This document shows, piece after piece, positions 35,261 through 46,800 of a stretch of DNA of 64,000 nucleotides (position 1 is the stretch's first letter; each line of letters opens with the position of its first letter). Location: positions 1-64,000 of the forward strand of contig NZ_AJXU01000080.1 in NCBI RefSeq assembly GCF_000264315.1. The letters are read 5' to 3'. The position numbers were made by a program, and so were the translations under genes. The stretch is from Rhodanobacter fulvus Jip2. Lineage in GTDB: Bacteria > Pseudomonadota > Gammaproteobacteria > Xanthomonadales > Rhodanobacteraceae. The notes below the pieces were generated by a model that made no database searches, was not told the origin of the DNA, and was given only the letters and a program-made list of their open reading frames with translations.

Positions 35261-36103
35261 ATGAGCACGCTTGAAACAATGTCCCGCCACCGCTGTCACG
35301 GCGGTGTGCAGGGGTTTTATCGCCACGCCTCGACGACTTGCGCCGGACCGATGCGTTTCGCGCTGTACCAACCGCCGCAGGCCGAACATCGGCCTTGCCC
35401 GGTGTTGTACTTCCTGGCCGGGCTCACCTGCACCGAGGAAACCGCCGCCATCAAGGCCGGCGCGCAACGGCTGGCCGCCGAGCTGGGGCTGATCCTGGTG
35501 ATGCCCGACACCAGCCCGCGCGACACCGGTTTCGACGGCGCCACCGGCGATTGGGAGTTCGGCGAAGGCGCGGGCTTTTATGTCGATGCCACGGAGGCGC
35601 CGTGGTCAGCGCGCTTCCGCATGCACAGCTACGTGGTCGATGAACTGCCCGCGTTGATCGCCGCCAACTTTCCCGCCGATACCTCGCGCAGCGGCATCTG
35701 CGGCCATTCCATGGGCGGTCACGGCGCGCTGACCATCGCGCTGAAGCATCCCGAGCGTTACCGCTCGGTTTCCGCTTTCGCGCCCATCGTGGCGCCCAGC
35801 CAGGTGCCATGGGGACGCAAGGCGTTGCCGCGTTACCTGGGTGAAACCCCGGAAGCCTGGGCCGATTACGACGCCTGCGAACTGGTGCGGCGGCAAACCT
35901 TTCCCGGCACCATCCTGATCGACCAGGGCGAAGCGGACAACTTCCTGGAAGCGCAGCTGAAACCCGAGTTGTTCGACCAGGCCTGCGCCGAAGCCGGCCA
36001 GCCGCTGCTGTTGCGCCGGCACGCCGGCTACGACCACAGCTACTGGTTCATCAGCAGCTTCATCGACGATCACTTGCGCCATCACGCCGAGACGTTGGTT
36101 TAA
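35261..36103 (+). CDS. fghA: S-formylglutathione hydrolase
   Basis: 280 residues of the esterase D alpha/beta-hydrolase family. It cleaves S-formylglutathione to formate and glutathione in formaldehyde detoxification. The nucleophile elbow is GHSMGGHGAL (Ser in GHSMG). The N-terminal CHGGVQGFYRHAS, the YFLAGLTCTEE strand and YDHSYWFISSF with the catalytic His near the end are typical. AGGAA lies ahead of ATG 35261. The partner adhC (glutathione-dependent formaldehyde dehydrogenase) is not adjacent, which is unusual. Confidence 0.94.
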   Translation: MSTLETMSRHRCHGGVQGFYRHASTTCAGPMRFALYQPPQAEHRPCPVLYFLAGLTCTEETAAIKAGAQRLAAELGLILVMPDTSPRDTGFDGATGDWEFGEGAGFYVDATEAPWSARFRMHSYVVDELPALIAANFPADTSRSGICGHSMGGHGALTIALKHPERYRSVSAFAPIVAPSQVPWGRKALPRYLGETPEAWADYDACELVRRQTFPGTILIDQGEADNFLEAQLKPELFDQACAEAGQPLLLRRHAGYDHSYWFISSFIDDHLRHHAETLV

Positions 36104-36109
36104 AACCAT

Positions 36110-36186
36110 GTGGGAGCGACTTCAGTCGCGATGCTTTTGCTTTGGAGCTCGAGGGCAAAGGCATCGCGGCTGAAGCCGCTCCCACA
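36110..36186. repeat. GAGCGRCTTCAGYCGCGATGC palindrome between fghA and rhlE
   Basis: Arms GGGAGCGACTTCAGTCGCGA and GCATCGCGGCTGAAGCCGCT with a loop rich in TTTGGAGCTCGAGGGCAAA. It sits between converging genes and ends 7 bases before the rhlE stop. Confidence 0.82.
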
Positions 36187-36193
36187 GGCCAGG

Positions 36194-37510
36194 TCAGGCC
36201 TTGGCGGCAGGACGATGGCTGGAGCGGCGACGTTGGTTGCCGGCGGCATGCTCGCCACGGCCCTGCGCGGCGTAGCCGTTCGGCCGCGCCGAGCCGGAGG
36301 GCTTGCCCTGGCGCGGCTGACGCTGACCGCCGCCGCCCTGCTTCGGACGCGGCGCGCCGGCATCGATGCGCAGCGGCGCGGAGGGCTCGTAACCGGCCAC
36401 AGCAGTGATCGCGATGTCCTGCTTCAGCAGTTTGCGGATGTCGTACAGCAGGCCGCTTTCGTCATGGCTGACCAGCGACAGCGCCAGGCCTTCCATGCCG
36501 GCGCGGCCGGTGCGGCCAATGCGGTGCACGTAATCCTCGGCCACCGACGGCAGGTCGAAGTTGATCACGATCGGCAGCTGCTCGATGTCGATGCCGCGGG
36601 CGGCGATGTCGGTGGCCACCAGCACGGTGACGCGGCCGCTCTTGAAATCGCTGAGCGCGCGGGTGCGGGCGTTCTGGCTCTTGTTGCCGTGGATCGCGGC
36701 GCTGCGCAGGCCCGAGGCGTTGAGGTACGTCACCAGCTTGTCGGCGCCATGCTTGGTGCGGCTGAACACCAGGGTCTGGCGGCGGCTGTCCTGCGACAGC
36801 ACGTGCAGCAGCAGGTCGCGCTTGCGCGACGCGTCGACCGGGTGCACCTGGTGGCTGACCAGGGTGGTGACGGTGTTCGGTGCGGAGACCGAGATCTCCT
36901 TCGGGTTGTGCATGAACTCCATCGCCAGCGTCTTGATCGCCGGTGCGAAGGTGGCCGAGAACAGCAGCGTCTGGCGCTTCTTCGGCACCGACTGCAGGAT
37001 CCGCTTCAGCGCGGGCAGGAAGCCCATGTCCAGCATGCGGTCGGCTTCATCCAGGATCAGCGTTTCCACGGCGGACAGGTCCAGCGTGCGCTGCTGCATG
37101 TGGTCCATCAGGCGACCGGGGGTGGCGATGACCACGTCCACGCCACGGCGCAGCGCATTGATCTGCGGGCCCATGCTGACGCCGCCGAAGATGGTGGTGG
37201 CGCTGACCTGCATGTGCTTGCCGTAGCTGCGCATGTTGTCGTGGATCTGCGCGGCCAACTCACGGGTGGGGGTGAGGATCAGCGCGCGCGGACGGCGCGT
37301 CATGGTCTGGCCGGCGGTGGAAAGCTTCTGCAGCAGCGGCAGCGCGAACGCGGCGGTCTTGCCGGTGCCGGTCTGGGCGGCGGCGAGCAGGTCGTGGCCT
37401 TCCAGCGCGGCGGGAATGGCGGCGGCCTGGATCGGGGTTGCCTGCGTGTAGCCGTATTCGGAAAGCGCACGCAACAACGCGGGCGCAAGGCCCAGCGAAT
37501 CAAAAGACAT
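36194..37510 (-). CDS. rhlE: DEAD-box RNA helicase RhlE
   Basis: 438 residues. The core begins at once ([16 protein letters not shown]) and has [59 protein letters not shown] and [10 protein letters not shown]. The short basic tail (about 385-438: Gly/Gln/Arg-rich, ending RRRSSHRP) lacks the DeaD RNA-binding domain. That separates it from the first helicase and fits RhlE, a ribosome-maturation and mRNA-decay helicase. It stands in the same orientation as deaD, with fghA between them. Confidence 0.92.
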   Translation of the reverse strand: MSFDSLGLAPALLRALSEYGYTQATPIQAAAIPAALEGHDLLAAAQTGTGKTAAFALPLLQKLSTAGQTMTRRPRALILTPTRELAAQIHDNMRSYGKHMQVSATTIFGGVSMGPQINALRRGVDVVIATPGRLMDHMQQRTLDLSAVETLILDEADRMLDMGFLPALKRILQSVPKKRQTLLFSATFAPAIKTLAMEFMHNPKEISVSAPNTVTTLVSHQVHPVDASRKRDLLLHVLSQDSRRQTLVFSRTKHGADKLVTYLNASGLRSAAIHGNKSQNARTRALSDFKSGRVTVLVATDIAARGIDIEQLPIVINFDLPSVAEDYVHRIGRTGRAGMEGLALSLVSHDESGLLYDIRKLLKQDIAITAVAGYEPSAPLRIDAGAPRPKQGGGGQRQPRQGKPSGSARPNGYAAQGRGEHAAGNQRRRSSHRPAAKA

Positions 37511-37626
37511 GTAACACTCCTGAGCAACCCGGAGTGTTCATACCGTGTTGCAGACTAAGGGGAAAGGGCGGCGATGCCGCAGCAATCAGGGGGATTGCGC
37601 CGCCGAGTATAACGGGTCGAGGCCGT

Positions 37627-38307
37627 TTACGCGCGTTTTTGTTCTGCGTCGTGAAATCGGGCCACCAGCAGATAGCTGTTGTACGGCGTGCGACCGCGCA
37701 GGGAGCTCACCTGCACGTCGAGGCCGGCCTGGCGCAGCGGCGCGCACAGTTCCTCCGCATCCGGGTAGTGCTGTGCACCACCGGGAATCCAGCCGGACAC
37801 GCGCAGGAAGAATTCCTCCACCCGGGTGGCGTGGAAGCGCCAGTTGGGCTCGCGCAGCACGTTGCGGATCACCAAGGTCCCTTCGGGCGCCAGATGCGCG
37901 ATCGCCACCGGCAACAGCGCCTGCTGCTGCGCGGCGCTCAGGTAATGCAATACGTCCAGCAGCGCCACGTGGCCATGCACCGGTGGCAGCGTGACGGCAT
38001 CGGCACAGCGCAAATCCATCCGATCACCCAGCCCTGCCGCCGCCGCGGCTTCGCGTGCCGCGGTGATCTTGCGCGGGTCGTGGTCGACGCCGAGGTAGGG
38101 GGCTCGCATCCCCGCAGCCTGCAGGTACTGGCCCAGCAGGGCGATGCCGCAACCGATGTCGAGCAGCGGCAGCGACGAACCGCGCAGCAGATGGTCCACG
38201 GCGTCGTAGGCCGGATCGCAGGCGAGTTTCCAGCGCGCATACCATTGGTGGCCACGGTGGGCGTAATGGTGGGCGATACCGTTTCGCTGTGCGCGGTCGA
38301 GCGCCAT
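37627..38307 (-). CDS. Class I SAM-dependent methyltransferase
   Basis: 226 residues. Motif I LLDIGCGIALLG is at about 52-63. Motif II follows with YLGVDHD, then the acidic loop MDLRCADAVTLPP and ALLDVLHYLSAAQQQALLP. The C-terminal half is beta-rich, ending RGRTPYNSYLLVARF. The start ATG 38307 has GGAGG five bases upstream and fits better than longer in-frame starts. The substrate is unknown; small-molecule or lipid methylation is typical for such stand-alone enzymes. Confidence 0.85.
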   Translation of the reverse strand: MALDRAQRNGIAHHYAHRGHQWYARWKLACDPAYDAVDHLLRGSSLPLLDIGCGIALLGQYLQAAGMRAPYLGVDHDPRKITAAREAAAAAGLGDRMDLRCADAVTLPPVHGHVALLDVLHYLSAAQQQALLPVAIAHLAPEGTLVIRNVLREPNWRFHATRVEEFFLRVSGWIPGGAQHYPDAEELCAPLRQAGLDVQVSSLRGRTPYNSYLLVARFHDAEQKRA

Positions 38308-38493
38308 GCCTGCCTCCATTGCCGTGGGGGAAGCGCCCGCATTTGCCGGTTGCGGCAGGCACTGCGCGTTGCAATGTCCGGGTGCGGCGTGACGGGCGGA
38401 TGATGGCCGCTGATGGCAAGGTGGCGCCGCAGGGTCCCGGCGAGCCAAGGGTAAGCTAGAATCCGTCGTTTGTTCCCATCGACGAGACAGGCA

Positions 38494-38979
38494 ATGAAGG
38501 CTGGCAAGGACAAGGTCATCGCGTTCCACTACACCCTCACGGTGAACGGCGAACAGGTGGAAAGCTCGCACGAACGCGACCAGCAGTTGTGGATCCTGCT
38601 GGGCCACGGCCAGCTGATTCCGGGGCTGGAAACAGCGCTGGAAGGCCACGAGGCCGGCGAGACGCTGGCGGTCGACGTGTCACCGGAGGAAGGTTACGGT
38701 GTGCGCCAGGAAGGTCAGGTCCAGCGCCTGTCGAAGAAGTACGTGCCGCAGGCCAACCGCCTCAAGCCCGGCGACGTCACCGTGCTGCGGATGAAGGAAG
38801 GCGGCCAGCGCGCGGTCACCGTGCACAAGGTGGGCATGAGCACCATCGACGTGGACATGAACCACCCGATGGCCGGCCAGACGCTGCATTTCGACGTGAG
38901 CATCAGCGAAGTGCGCGAGCCGACCGAGGACGAGCTGAAACACGGCCACGCCCATGCGCCGGATGCCGCCGCGCACTGA
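38494..38979 (+). CDS. slyD: FKBP-type peptidyl-prolyl isomerase SlyD
   Basis: 161 residues. The FKBP half begins MKAGKDKVIAFHYTLTVNG and includes LLGHGQLIPGLETALEGHEAGE. The IF chaperone loop (EEGYGVRQEGQVQRLSKKYV) is inserted before NHPMAGQTLHFDVSISEVR. The C-terminal His-rich tail that binds nickel in Escherichia coli is reduced to KHGHAHAPDAAAH, so metal binding is probably weaker. It helps fold proteins in the cytoplasm and may aid metalloenzyme maturation. A TAGAAT hexamer at 38457 is a possible -10, and a clear terminator follows. Confidence 0.93.
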   Translation: MKAGKDKVIAFHYTLTVNGEQVESSHERDQQLWILLGHGQLIPGLETALEGHEAGETLAVDVSPEEGYGVRQEGQVQRLSKKYVPQANRLKPGDVTVLRMKEGGQRAVTVHKVGMSTIDVDMNHPMAGQTLHFDVSISEVREPTEDELKHGHAHAPDAAAH

Positions 38980-39001
38980 GCGGCGCACCGCCCCGAGAAC
39001 G

Positions 39002-39034
39002 AAAAAAACGGCACCTCGCGGTGCCGTTTTTCGT
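39002..39034. terminator. Rho-independent terminator after slyD
   Basis: AAAACGGCACC and GGTGCCGTTTT pair around a 4-base loop (TCGC); an A-run precedes and a T-run (TTTTTCG) follows. It can work in both directions, serving slyD and the converging murU-amgK operon. Confidence 0.88.
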
Positions 39035-39037
39035 TGT

Positions 39038-39109
39038 GGCAGGAGCGACTTCAGTCGCGATGCTTCTGCTCCGGAATTCAAAAGCATCGCGGCTGAAGCC
39101 GCTCCCACA
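39038..39109. repeat. GAGCGRCTTCAGYCGCGATGC palindrome before murU
   Basis: Arms GGAGCGACTTCAGTCGCGAT and GCATCGCGGCTGAAGCCGCT with the loop TTCTGCTCCGGAATTCAAAA. It adjoins the slyD terminator and ends 12 bases before the murU stop. Confidence 0.82.
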
Positions 39110-39121
39110 AAAAACGCCGCG

Positions 39122-40845
<1,724 letters not shown>

Positions 40846-40993
40846 CCCGTCAGCTTAGCGAGGCGCATGGGCGGGAGAAAGCGAGCTGGCGTGGTTTTCG
40901 CCATCCATCGCCGGGCGGTCGCTCTGTGGCGGGTTGTCGCGCGGTACCCGATGCAATTGTCTAACAGCGGGGTTCTCGCCTAGCATCCGCGCC

Positions 40994-41380
40994 ATGCCTG
41001 CGTCGCCCCCCTTGCTGACCCGACTGCGCCGCCGCTCCCGCGGCATGGGTTGGCTGTGCGCGTTGTTGATCATGGCGAAGCTGGTGATCGCCACGGGCTG
41101 CCTCGCCAACGACGCGCCGACCGCGCCGCTCGCCACCGGACCGGTGGCGGCGCTGGCCGCTGATGTGGCCGTCGCCGATGTGACGGTCGGTGCGGACACG
41201 ACCACGTGCTGGCACACGGACACCGGCGATTGCCACTGCCATTGCGCGCATACCTTGCCGCTGGCCAGCGATACGTCCATGCGTGGCGTCATGCCGTGGC
41301 CGGCATCGGCTTTTGTGGCCACGCTGCCGGTGCTGAGTTCGCCACCGACACAGAACGAGTTGCGCCCTCCCATCGCCTGA
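40994..41380 (+). CDS. His/Cys-rich secreted protein leading the czcCBA operon
   Basis: 128 residues. A basic N-terminus (RLRRRSRG) and a hydrophobic stretch (GWLCALLIMAKLVIATGC) form a signal or anchor; the Cys at its end looks partly like a lipobox. The key feature is CWHTDTGDCHCHCAH at about 76-90, with four Cys and four His in 15 residues, a likely metal site in the periplasm. The gene is 72 bases before czcC on the same strand. Similar small genes open czc/cus operons in Xanthomonadaceae, but I know no proven function. A metal-loading or sensing role is inferred. Confidence 0.7.
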   Translation: MPASPPLLTRLRRRSRGMGWLCALLIMAKLVIATGCLANDAPTAPLATGPVAALAADVAVADVTVGADTTTCWHTDTGDCHCHCAHTLPLASDTSMRGVMPWPASAFVATLPVLSSPPTQNELRPPIA

Positions 41381-41452
41381 AACCGCTCCGTTGTGCGATG
41401 CAACCGCTGCCGCGGTTCGTTGCTTCGTGACCCGTTTTCAGGAGATTTCCCC

Positions 41453-42718
41453 ATGCTTGTCTTGCGTTCGGTGCCGCTGGGTACCGCGTGTCTGTTGTAT
41501 GCGTCGCTGCTGGGTGCCGCGCCCGTTTCCGAACCGTCGCCGATGGCCGCCGCGCCACTGCGCGCGGCGTTGCACACCGTCTGGCAGGCCAGCCCCGAGG
41601 TACAGGCGGCGCGGGCCGAGCGGGAGGCCGCGCGTGCCCATGCGCAGGCCGCGGCGCAGCCGCTGTACAACCCGGAGCTGTCGATGGAGGCGGAGAACGC
41701 CGACGTCGACCGGCGCGTGGCCGGGCTCAGCCTGGCGCTGGACCTGTCCGGCAAGCGCCGTGCCCGCGCCAGCCAGGGCGAGGCCGACGTGCAGGCCAGC
41801 GAGGCGGGCTATGCGATGCTGCGTCGCGATGTCGCCGCGCGCTGGCTGAAGGCCTGGTCCGGCGCGGCGCTGGCACAACGGCAAAGCGAGCTGGGCCGGC
41901 AGCGGCTGGGCTTGATGCAACGTTTCGATGAGCTGGCCGCGCAGCGTCTGCAGGTGGGCGACGTCAGCAGTCCCGAGCGCGATCTGGCGGGTCTCGCACT
42001 GGCCGAGGCACAGATGCAGCAGGCGTCGCTGATCGGACACGAAGCGGCTGCGCGTGCGGCCTTGGTGGCGATCGGCGGAGCGTCGTCGATAGCGCTGCCG
42101 TCGTTGCCGGAAGGCTTGCCGCCCTCCGTCGACAGTTTCGCGCCGCTGGCCGCCGATGCCTTGCCGGAACTGCAGCAGGCCCGCGCCCTGCAGCAAAGCG
42201 CTGAAGCCGGTGTACAGATGGCACGCCGCGCGCGCGTGCCGGACCCCGCCGTGAGCCTGGTGGGCGGGCAGATCCACAGCGGGCCGCGCAGCGATCGGGT
42301 GATCGGCCTCAGCGTGTCGGTGCCGCTGCCCGTGCTCAACAGCGGCCGTGCCGAGGTGGCGGCCGCACGCGCCGAGGTCGAGGCTGCCGACGCGCGGCTG
42401 CGCTCGCGCCAGTTCGCGCAGCGCGCCGGCCTGCAGGAAGCGCAGGCGCGCTACGTCGCCTTGCGCGAGGCAGCGATGGCGTTCCGTGGTGGCCGCGCCG
42501 CCGCGTTCGGCGATCGCACCGCCTTGCTGGAAAAGCTCTGGCGCGCGGGCGAGATCAGCACCTCCGATTACCTCACCCAGCTCAAGCAAAGCCTGGACAC
42601 CGCGCTGTCCGGCCGCGAGCTGGAAAGCCAGGCCTGGCAGGCCTGGTTCGATTACCTCACCGCGGCGGGCCGTCTCACCGACTGGCTCGATGGCCGCACT
42701 CAGGATGCTTCCCGATGA
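41453..42718 (+). CDS. czcC: CzcC-type outer-membrane efflux protein
   Basis: 421 residues of the TolC/OEP fold: a signal peptide (about 1-22), then two long helical repeats with alpha-barrel coiled coils. Landmarks are YNPELSMEAEN at the first strand and LVGGQIHSGPRSDRVIGLSVSVPLPVLN, the second-half strand pair typical of CzcC. AGGAG precedes ATG 41453. It forms the outer-membrane exit duct for the CzcBA pump. It overlaps czcB by four bases. Confidence 0.92.
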   Translation: MLVLRSVPLGTACLLYASLLGAAPVSEPSPMAAAPLRAALHTVWQASPEVQAARAEREAARAHAQAAAQPLYNPELSMEAENADVDRRVAGLSLALDLSGKRRARASQGEADVQASEAGYAMLRRDVAARWLKAWSGAALAQRQSELGRQRLGLMQRFDELAAQRLQVGDVSSPERDLAGLALAEAQMQQASLIGHEAAARAALVAIGGASSIALPSLPEGLPPSVDSFAPLAADALPELQQARALQQSAEAGVQMARRARVPDPAVSLVGGQIHSGPRSDRVIGLSVSVPLPVLNSGRAEVAAARAEVEAADARLRSRQFAQRAGLQEAQARYVALREAAMAFRGGRAAAFGDRTALLEKLWRAGEISTSDYLTQLKQSLDTALSGRELESQAWQAWFDYLTAAGRLTDWLDGRTQDASR

Positions 42719-43893
42719 TGACCATATTTCTACGCCTGCTGGCCTGTAGGAGCGCACCCAGTGCGCGAACCACGTCACCGCGTCGCCGCGCGTTTTCGCG
42801 CACAGGGTGCGCTCCTACAGGTTTCCTGCTGGGGTTGGCCTTGTTTGCGGCGCTGGCTTGCGCCATGCCCGTGCACGCCGCCGAGGAAGACCCACTGACG
42901 CTGGACGCGGCGACGATCAAGGAGGTCGGCATCGCCGTCGACAAGCTGGCCCTGCGCACCCTTGCCGATGAACTGAAAGCGCCCGGCGAAGTGCGCGCCG
43001 ACGCTTATTCCACCGTGCTGGTGTCGCCGCGGGTGGCGTCGCAGGTGCTGGCGCGCAAGGCGCGGCTGGGCGACGTGGTGAAGGCGGGTCAGCCGCTGGT
43101 GGTGCTGTCCAGCGTGCAGGTGGCCGAGACCCAGGGTGCGTTGATCGTGGCCGAGCAGGACTGGCAGCGCATCGCCGCGCTGGGGCCGCAGGCGGTGTCG
43201 GCGCGGCGCTACAACGAGGCGAAAGTGCAGCGCGATCAGGCGCGCGCCAAGCTGCGTGCGTACGGCCTTTCGGACGGCCAGATCGGCGCCTTGCTGCACA
43301 AGGGTTCGGCCGGCGCCGATGGCAGTTTCGAGTTGTTGGCGCCCACCGCCGGGCGCATCACTACCGATGAATTCCTGCTTGGCGAACGGGTGGGGCCGGG
43401 CCGCGCGCTGTTCACCCTGGTCGAGGAAGACACGGTGTGGGTGGTGGCGCAGATGGCGCCGGCCGAGGCCGAGCGGACCAAGCCCGGCGGCAGCGCACGC
43501 GTCCTCGTGCACGACAACGCCATCGCCGGCACCGTGATCGGCCGCTCGCACCAGACCGATGAACGCACCCGCACGGTTCCCGTGCGCATCGAAGTGGACA
43601 ACCGCAAGGATCTGCTGCACCCGGGCGAGTTGGTGGAAGTGCGCCTCGCGGTCGGCGGCAGCACGCAGCAACTGGCGCTGCCGGATGAGGCGATCGTGCT
43701 GTTGCAGAACCAGTCCACCGTGTTTGTGGCCAAGGGCAATGGCCGCTTCGAACCGGTGGCGGTGATGACGGGCGACACCCGCGAAGGCTGGACGGTGATC
43801 GCCCAGGGCCTCAAGCCCGGCGACCGCTACGTGCGCAAGGGCGCGTTCGCGCTGAAGGCGCGGTTGCTGCGCTCGCAGTTGGGAGAACACTGA
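42715..43893 (+). CDS. czcB: CzcB-type periplasmic adaptor with a repeat inside its signal peptide
   Basis: 392 residues. The membrane-fusion core is standard: lipoyl halves around VLVSPRVASQVLARKARLGD, a helical hairpin, and the beta-barrel LAPTAGRITTDEFLLGERVG through VRLAVGG. The N-terminus is odd. MMTIFLRLLA should run into FLLGLALFAALACAMPVHA as one signal peptide, but about 26 residues (CRSAPSARTTSPRRRAFSRTG, then CAPTG) separate the two. They are encoded by a palindromic repeat at 42743-42821. There is no later good start codon before the hydrophobic core. Export may still work with a long basic n-region. Confidence 0.92.
   Translation: MMTIFLRLLACRSAPSARTTSPRRRAFSRTGCAPTGFLLGLALFAALACAMPVHAAEEDPLTLDAATIKEVGIAVDKLALRTLADELKAPGEVRADAYSTVLVSPRVASQVLARKARLGDVVKAGQPLVVLSSVQVAETQGALIVAEQDWQRIAALGPQAVSARRYNEAKVQRDQARAKLRAYGLSDGQIGALLHKGSAGADGSFELLAPTAGRITTDEFLLGERVGPGRALFTLVEEDTVWVVAQMAPAEAERTKPGGSARVLVHDNAIAGTVIGRSHQTDERTRTVPVRIEVDNRKDLLHPGELVEVRLAVGGSTQQLALPDEAIVLLQNQSTVFVAKGNGRFEPVAVMTGDTREGWTVIAQGLKPGDRYVRKGAFALKARLLRSQLGEH
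42743..42821. repeat. TAGGAGCGCACCC palindrome inside the czcB coding sequence
   Basis: CCTGTAGGAGCGCACCCAGT and the reverse complement AGGGTGCGCTCCTACAGG form the outer stem; GTGCGCG and CGCGCAC extend it after a one-base slip. The 79-base element is read through in frame. Its arms differ from the five GAGCGRCTTCAG repeats but follow the same plan. Confidence 0.85.
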
Positions 43894-46800
43894 TGCTGGA
43901 ACGATTGGTCGCCCTCTCGTTGCGCTACAAGGTCCTGGTGCTGATCGTGTTCGCGGTGATCGGTTTTCTCGGCTTCCAGGCCGTACGCCAGTTGCCGATC
44001 GACGCGTTTCCCGATGTCACCCCGGTACAGGTCAACGTGTATACCGAAGCGGCCGGCCTCGCCGCGGAAGACGTGGAACTGTTGCTGACCACACCGGTGG
44101 AGTCGGCGCTGGCCGGCCTGCCCAAGGTGGAGGAAATACGTTCGGTCAGCCTGTTCGGGTTGTCGTACGTGTCGGTGAACTTCGACGACAGTATGGACGT
44201 CTATTTCGCCCGCCAGCTGGTCAACGAGCGCCTGCAGCAAGTGGGCGACCGATTGCCGGCCGGTTATGGAAAGCCGGAGATGGGGCCAAACGTCTCCGGT
44301 CTCGGTCAGGTGTTCTGGTACACGGTGGAGCGCGCCGACGACACACGGACGGATGCGCCCAGCGACATGGACCTGCGCACCCTGCAGGACTGGAATATCC
44401 GGCTGATCCTGCGCACCGCGCCGGGCGTCGATGACGTCACCTCGTGGGGCGGGCAGGAGAAGCAGTACCAGGTGCGCGTGAACCCGATGAAGCTGATCGC
44501 CCATCAGCTCGGTTTCAAGGAGGTGATCGAGGCGCTGCAGGCGAACAACGCGCAGGTCGGTGGCAACTTCATCGACGTGGGCCGCGAGCAATACCTGGTG
44601 CGCGGGCTGGGCCTGATCCGCAACGCGAAGGACCTGGGCAACATCGTGCTGAAGACCGACGACGGCACGCCGGTCTACGTGCGCGACGTGGCCACCATCG
44701 TCGAGGCGGGCGCACCGCGTACCGGCGCGGTGACCCGTGACGGCAAGGAGGTGGTGCTGGGCATGGCGCTAGCGCGCATCGGCGAAAACGCCAAGAGTGT
44801 GGTCGAGGCGGTCAAGGCCAAACTCGACACGGTGAAGTCGTCGTTGCCGCCGGGCGTGGTGGTGAAACCGGTGTACGAGCGCACCGAACTGGTCAACGCG
44901 TCGGTAGGTACGGCGGTGCGCGCGCTGGTCGAAGGTTCGATCCTGGTGGCGCTGGTGCTGTTCCTGTTCCTGGGCGAATTGCGCAGCGCGCTGGTCGTGG
45001 TGGTGGCGTTGCCGCTGGCGATGCTGATCGCCTTCATCTGCATGAATCAGGCGGGCCTGTCGGCCAACCTGATGTCGCTGGCCGGGCTGGCCATCGGCAT
45101 CGGCATGATGGTGGACGGCGCGGTGGTGATGGTGGAAAACGCCTACCGCATCATGGCCGAGCGCAAGGCGCTCGGCGGCCCGGTGGATCGCACGGCGGCG
45201 GTGCTGGAGGCGGCGCGCGAGGTGGCCCATCCGATCGCGTTCGCCATCCTGATCATCATCGTGGTGTTCCTGCCGCTGTTCAGCCTGCAGGGGCTGGAGG
45301 GCAAGATGTTCAAGCCAATGGCGTTCAACATCAGCTTCGCCATGGCCGGCTCGCTGGTGCTGGCGTTGACCCTGATTCCGGTGCTCTCCGCGCTGGTGCT
45401 GAAACCGAAGGAGGAAAAGGACACCCGGCTGGTGGCGTTCCTGAAACGCCACTACGCCACCGTGCTGACGTGGTCGCTGGCCCATCGCAAACGCGTGCTG
45501 GGCATCGCCGTGGGCCTGTTGCTGGGCAGCCTCGCGCTGTTCCCGTTCCTGGGCAAGGAGTTCATGCCCAACCTGAAAGAGGGCGCCATCATGTGGCGCG
45601 TCACCTCGATTCCGTCGGCGTCGCTGGACGAGTCGATCGATATCTCGCATCAGGTGTCGGCACTGATCAAGCAGAAGTTTCCCGAAGTGGAAACCACATT
45701 GGCAATGATCGGTCGCGCCGAGAAGGGCGAGACGGCGGATGTGAATTACATGGAGGTGTACACGCCGCTGAAGCCGAAGAGTGAGTGGCGCAAGGGCGCG
45801 ACGCTGGAAAGTCTCGAAGAGGACATGCAGAAGGTCCTGACCGACGCCTTGCCCACGGCGGTGGTGAGCTACACCCAGCCGATCCAGATGCGCATCGAGG
45901 AACTGATCTCCGGCGTGCGCGCCACGCTGGCGCTGAAGATCTACGGCGACGACCTGGGCGAGCTGGACCGGCTCAGCGCCCGCATCAAGAACGTGCTGGC
46001 CGGCGTGCCTGGCGTGGCCGATCTGGCACTCGAAGCGAACCTGGGCAAGCCGCAGATCCGCATCCAGGTGGATCGCGATGCGCTGGCCCGCTACGGCCTG
46101 AACGCCGACGACGTGCTGGCGGTGGTGAAGAACGGCATCGGCGGCGAGCCGGTGACGACCCTGCTCGATGGCGTGAAGCGCTTCGATATCGCGGTGCGGC
46201 TGGACGATGCGGACAAGGCCGACCTCTCGGCGATCCGGCGCATCCCGATCCGCACATCGAGCGGCGCGCTGGTGCAGTTGGCGCAGGTGGCCGTGGTCGA
46301 CGAGGCGGAAGGCTATGCGTTCATCCGCCGCGAGCAGCTGCAGCGCTACGCGGTGATCCAGATGGACGTGCGCGGGCGCGACATCGACGGTTTCGTCAAC
46401 GAGGCCAATGCGGCGATCGCGCAGCAGGTGACGCTGCCGACCGGCTATTACCGCGAGTGGGGCGGTGCGTTCGAGAATCAGCAGCGCGCGTTGAAGCGGC
46501 TGTCGCTGATCGTGCCGGCCACGATCTTCTTCATCTTCGTCTTGCTGTACACCGCGTTCAATTCGGTGAAACACGCGGCGTTGATTCTCGCCAATGTGCC
46601 GTTCGCCACCATCGGCGGGCTGCTTGGGCTGGCGCTTACCGGGCAATACCTGTCGGTGCCGTCGGCGATCGGTTTCATCGCGGTGTTCGGCGTGGCGATG
46701 TTGAACGGCATCGTGCTGGTGAGTTTCTTGAACGAGCAGCGCGGGAAGGGATTGGCCGTGCGTGATGCGGTGATCCGCGGCACCGCGCTGCGTTTGCGGC

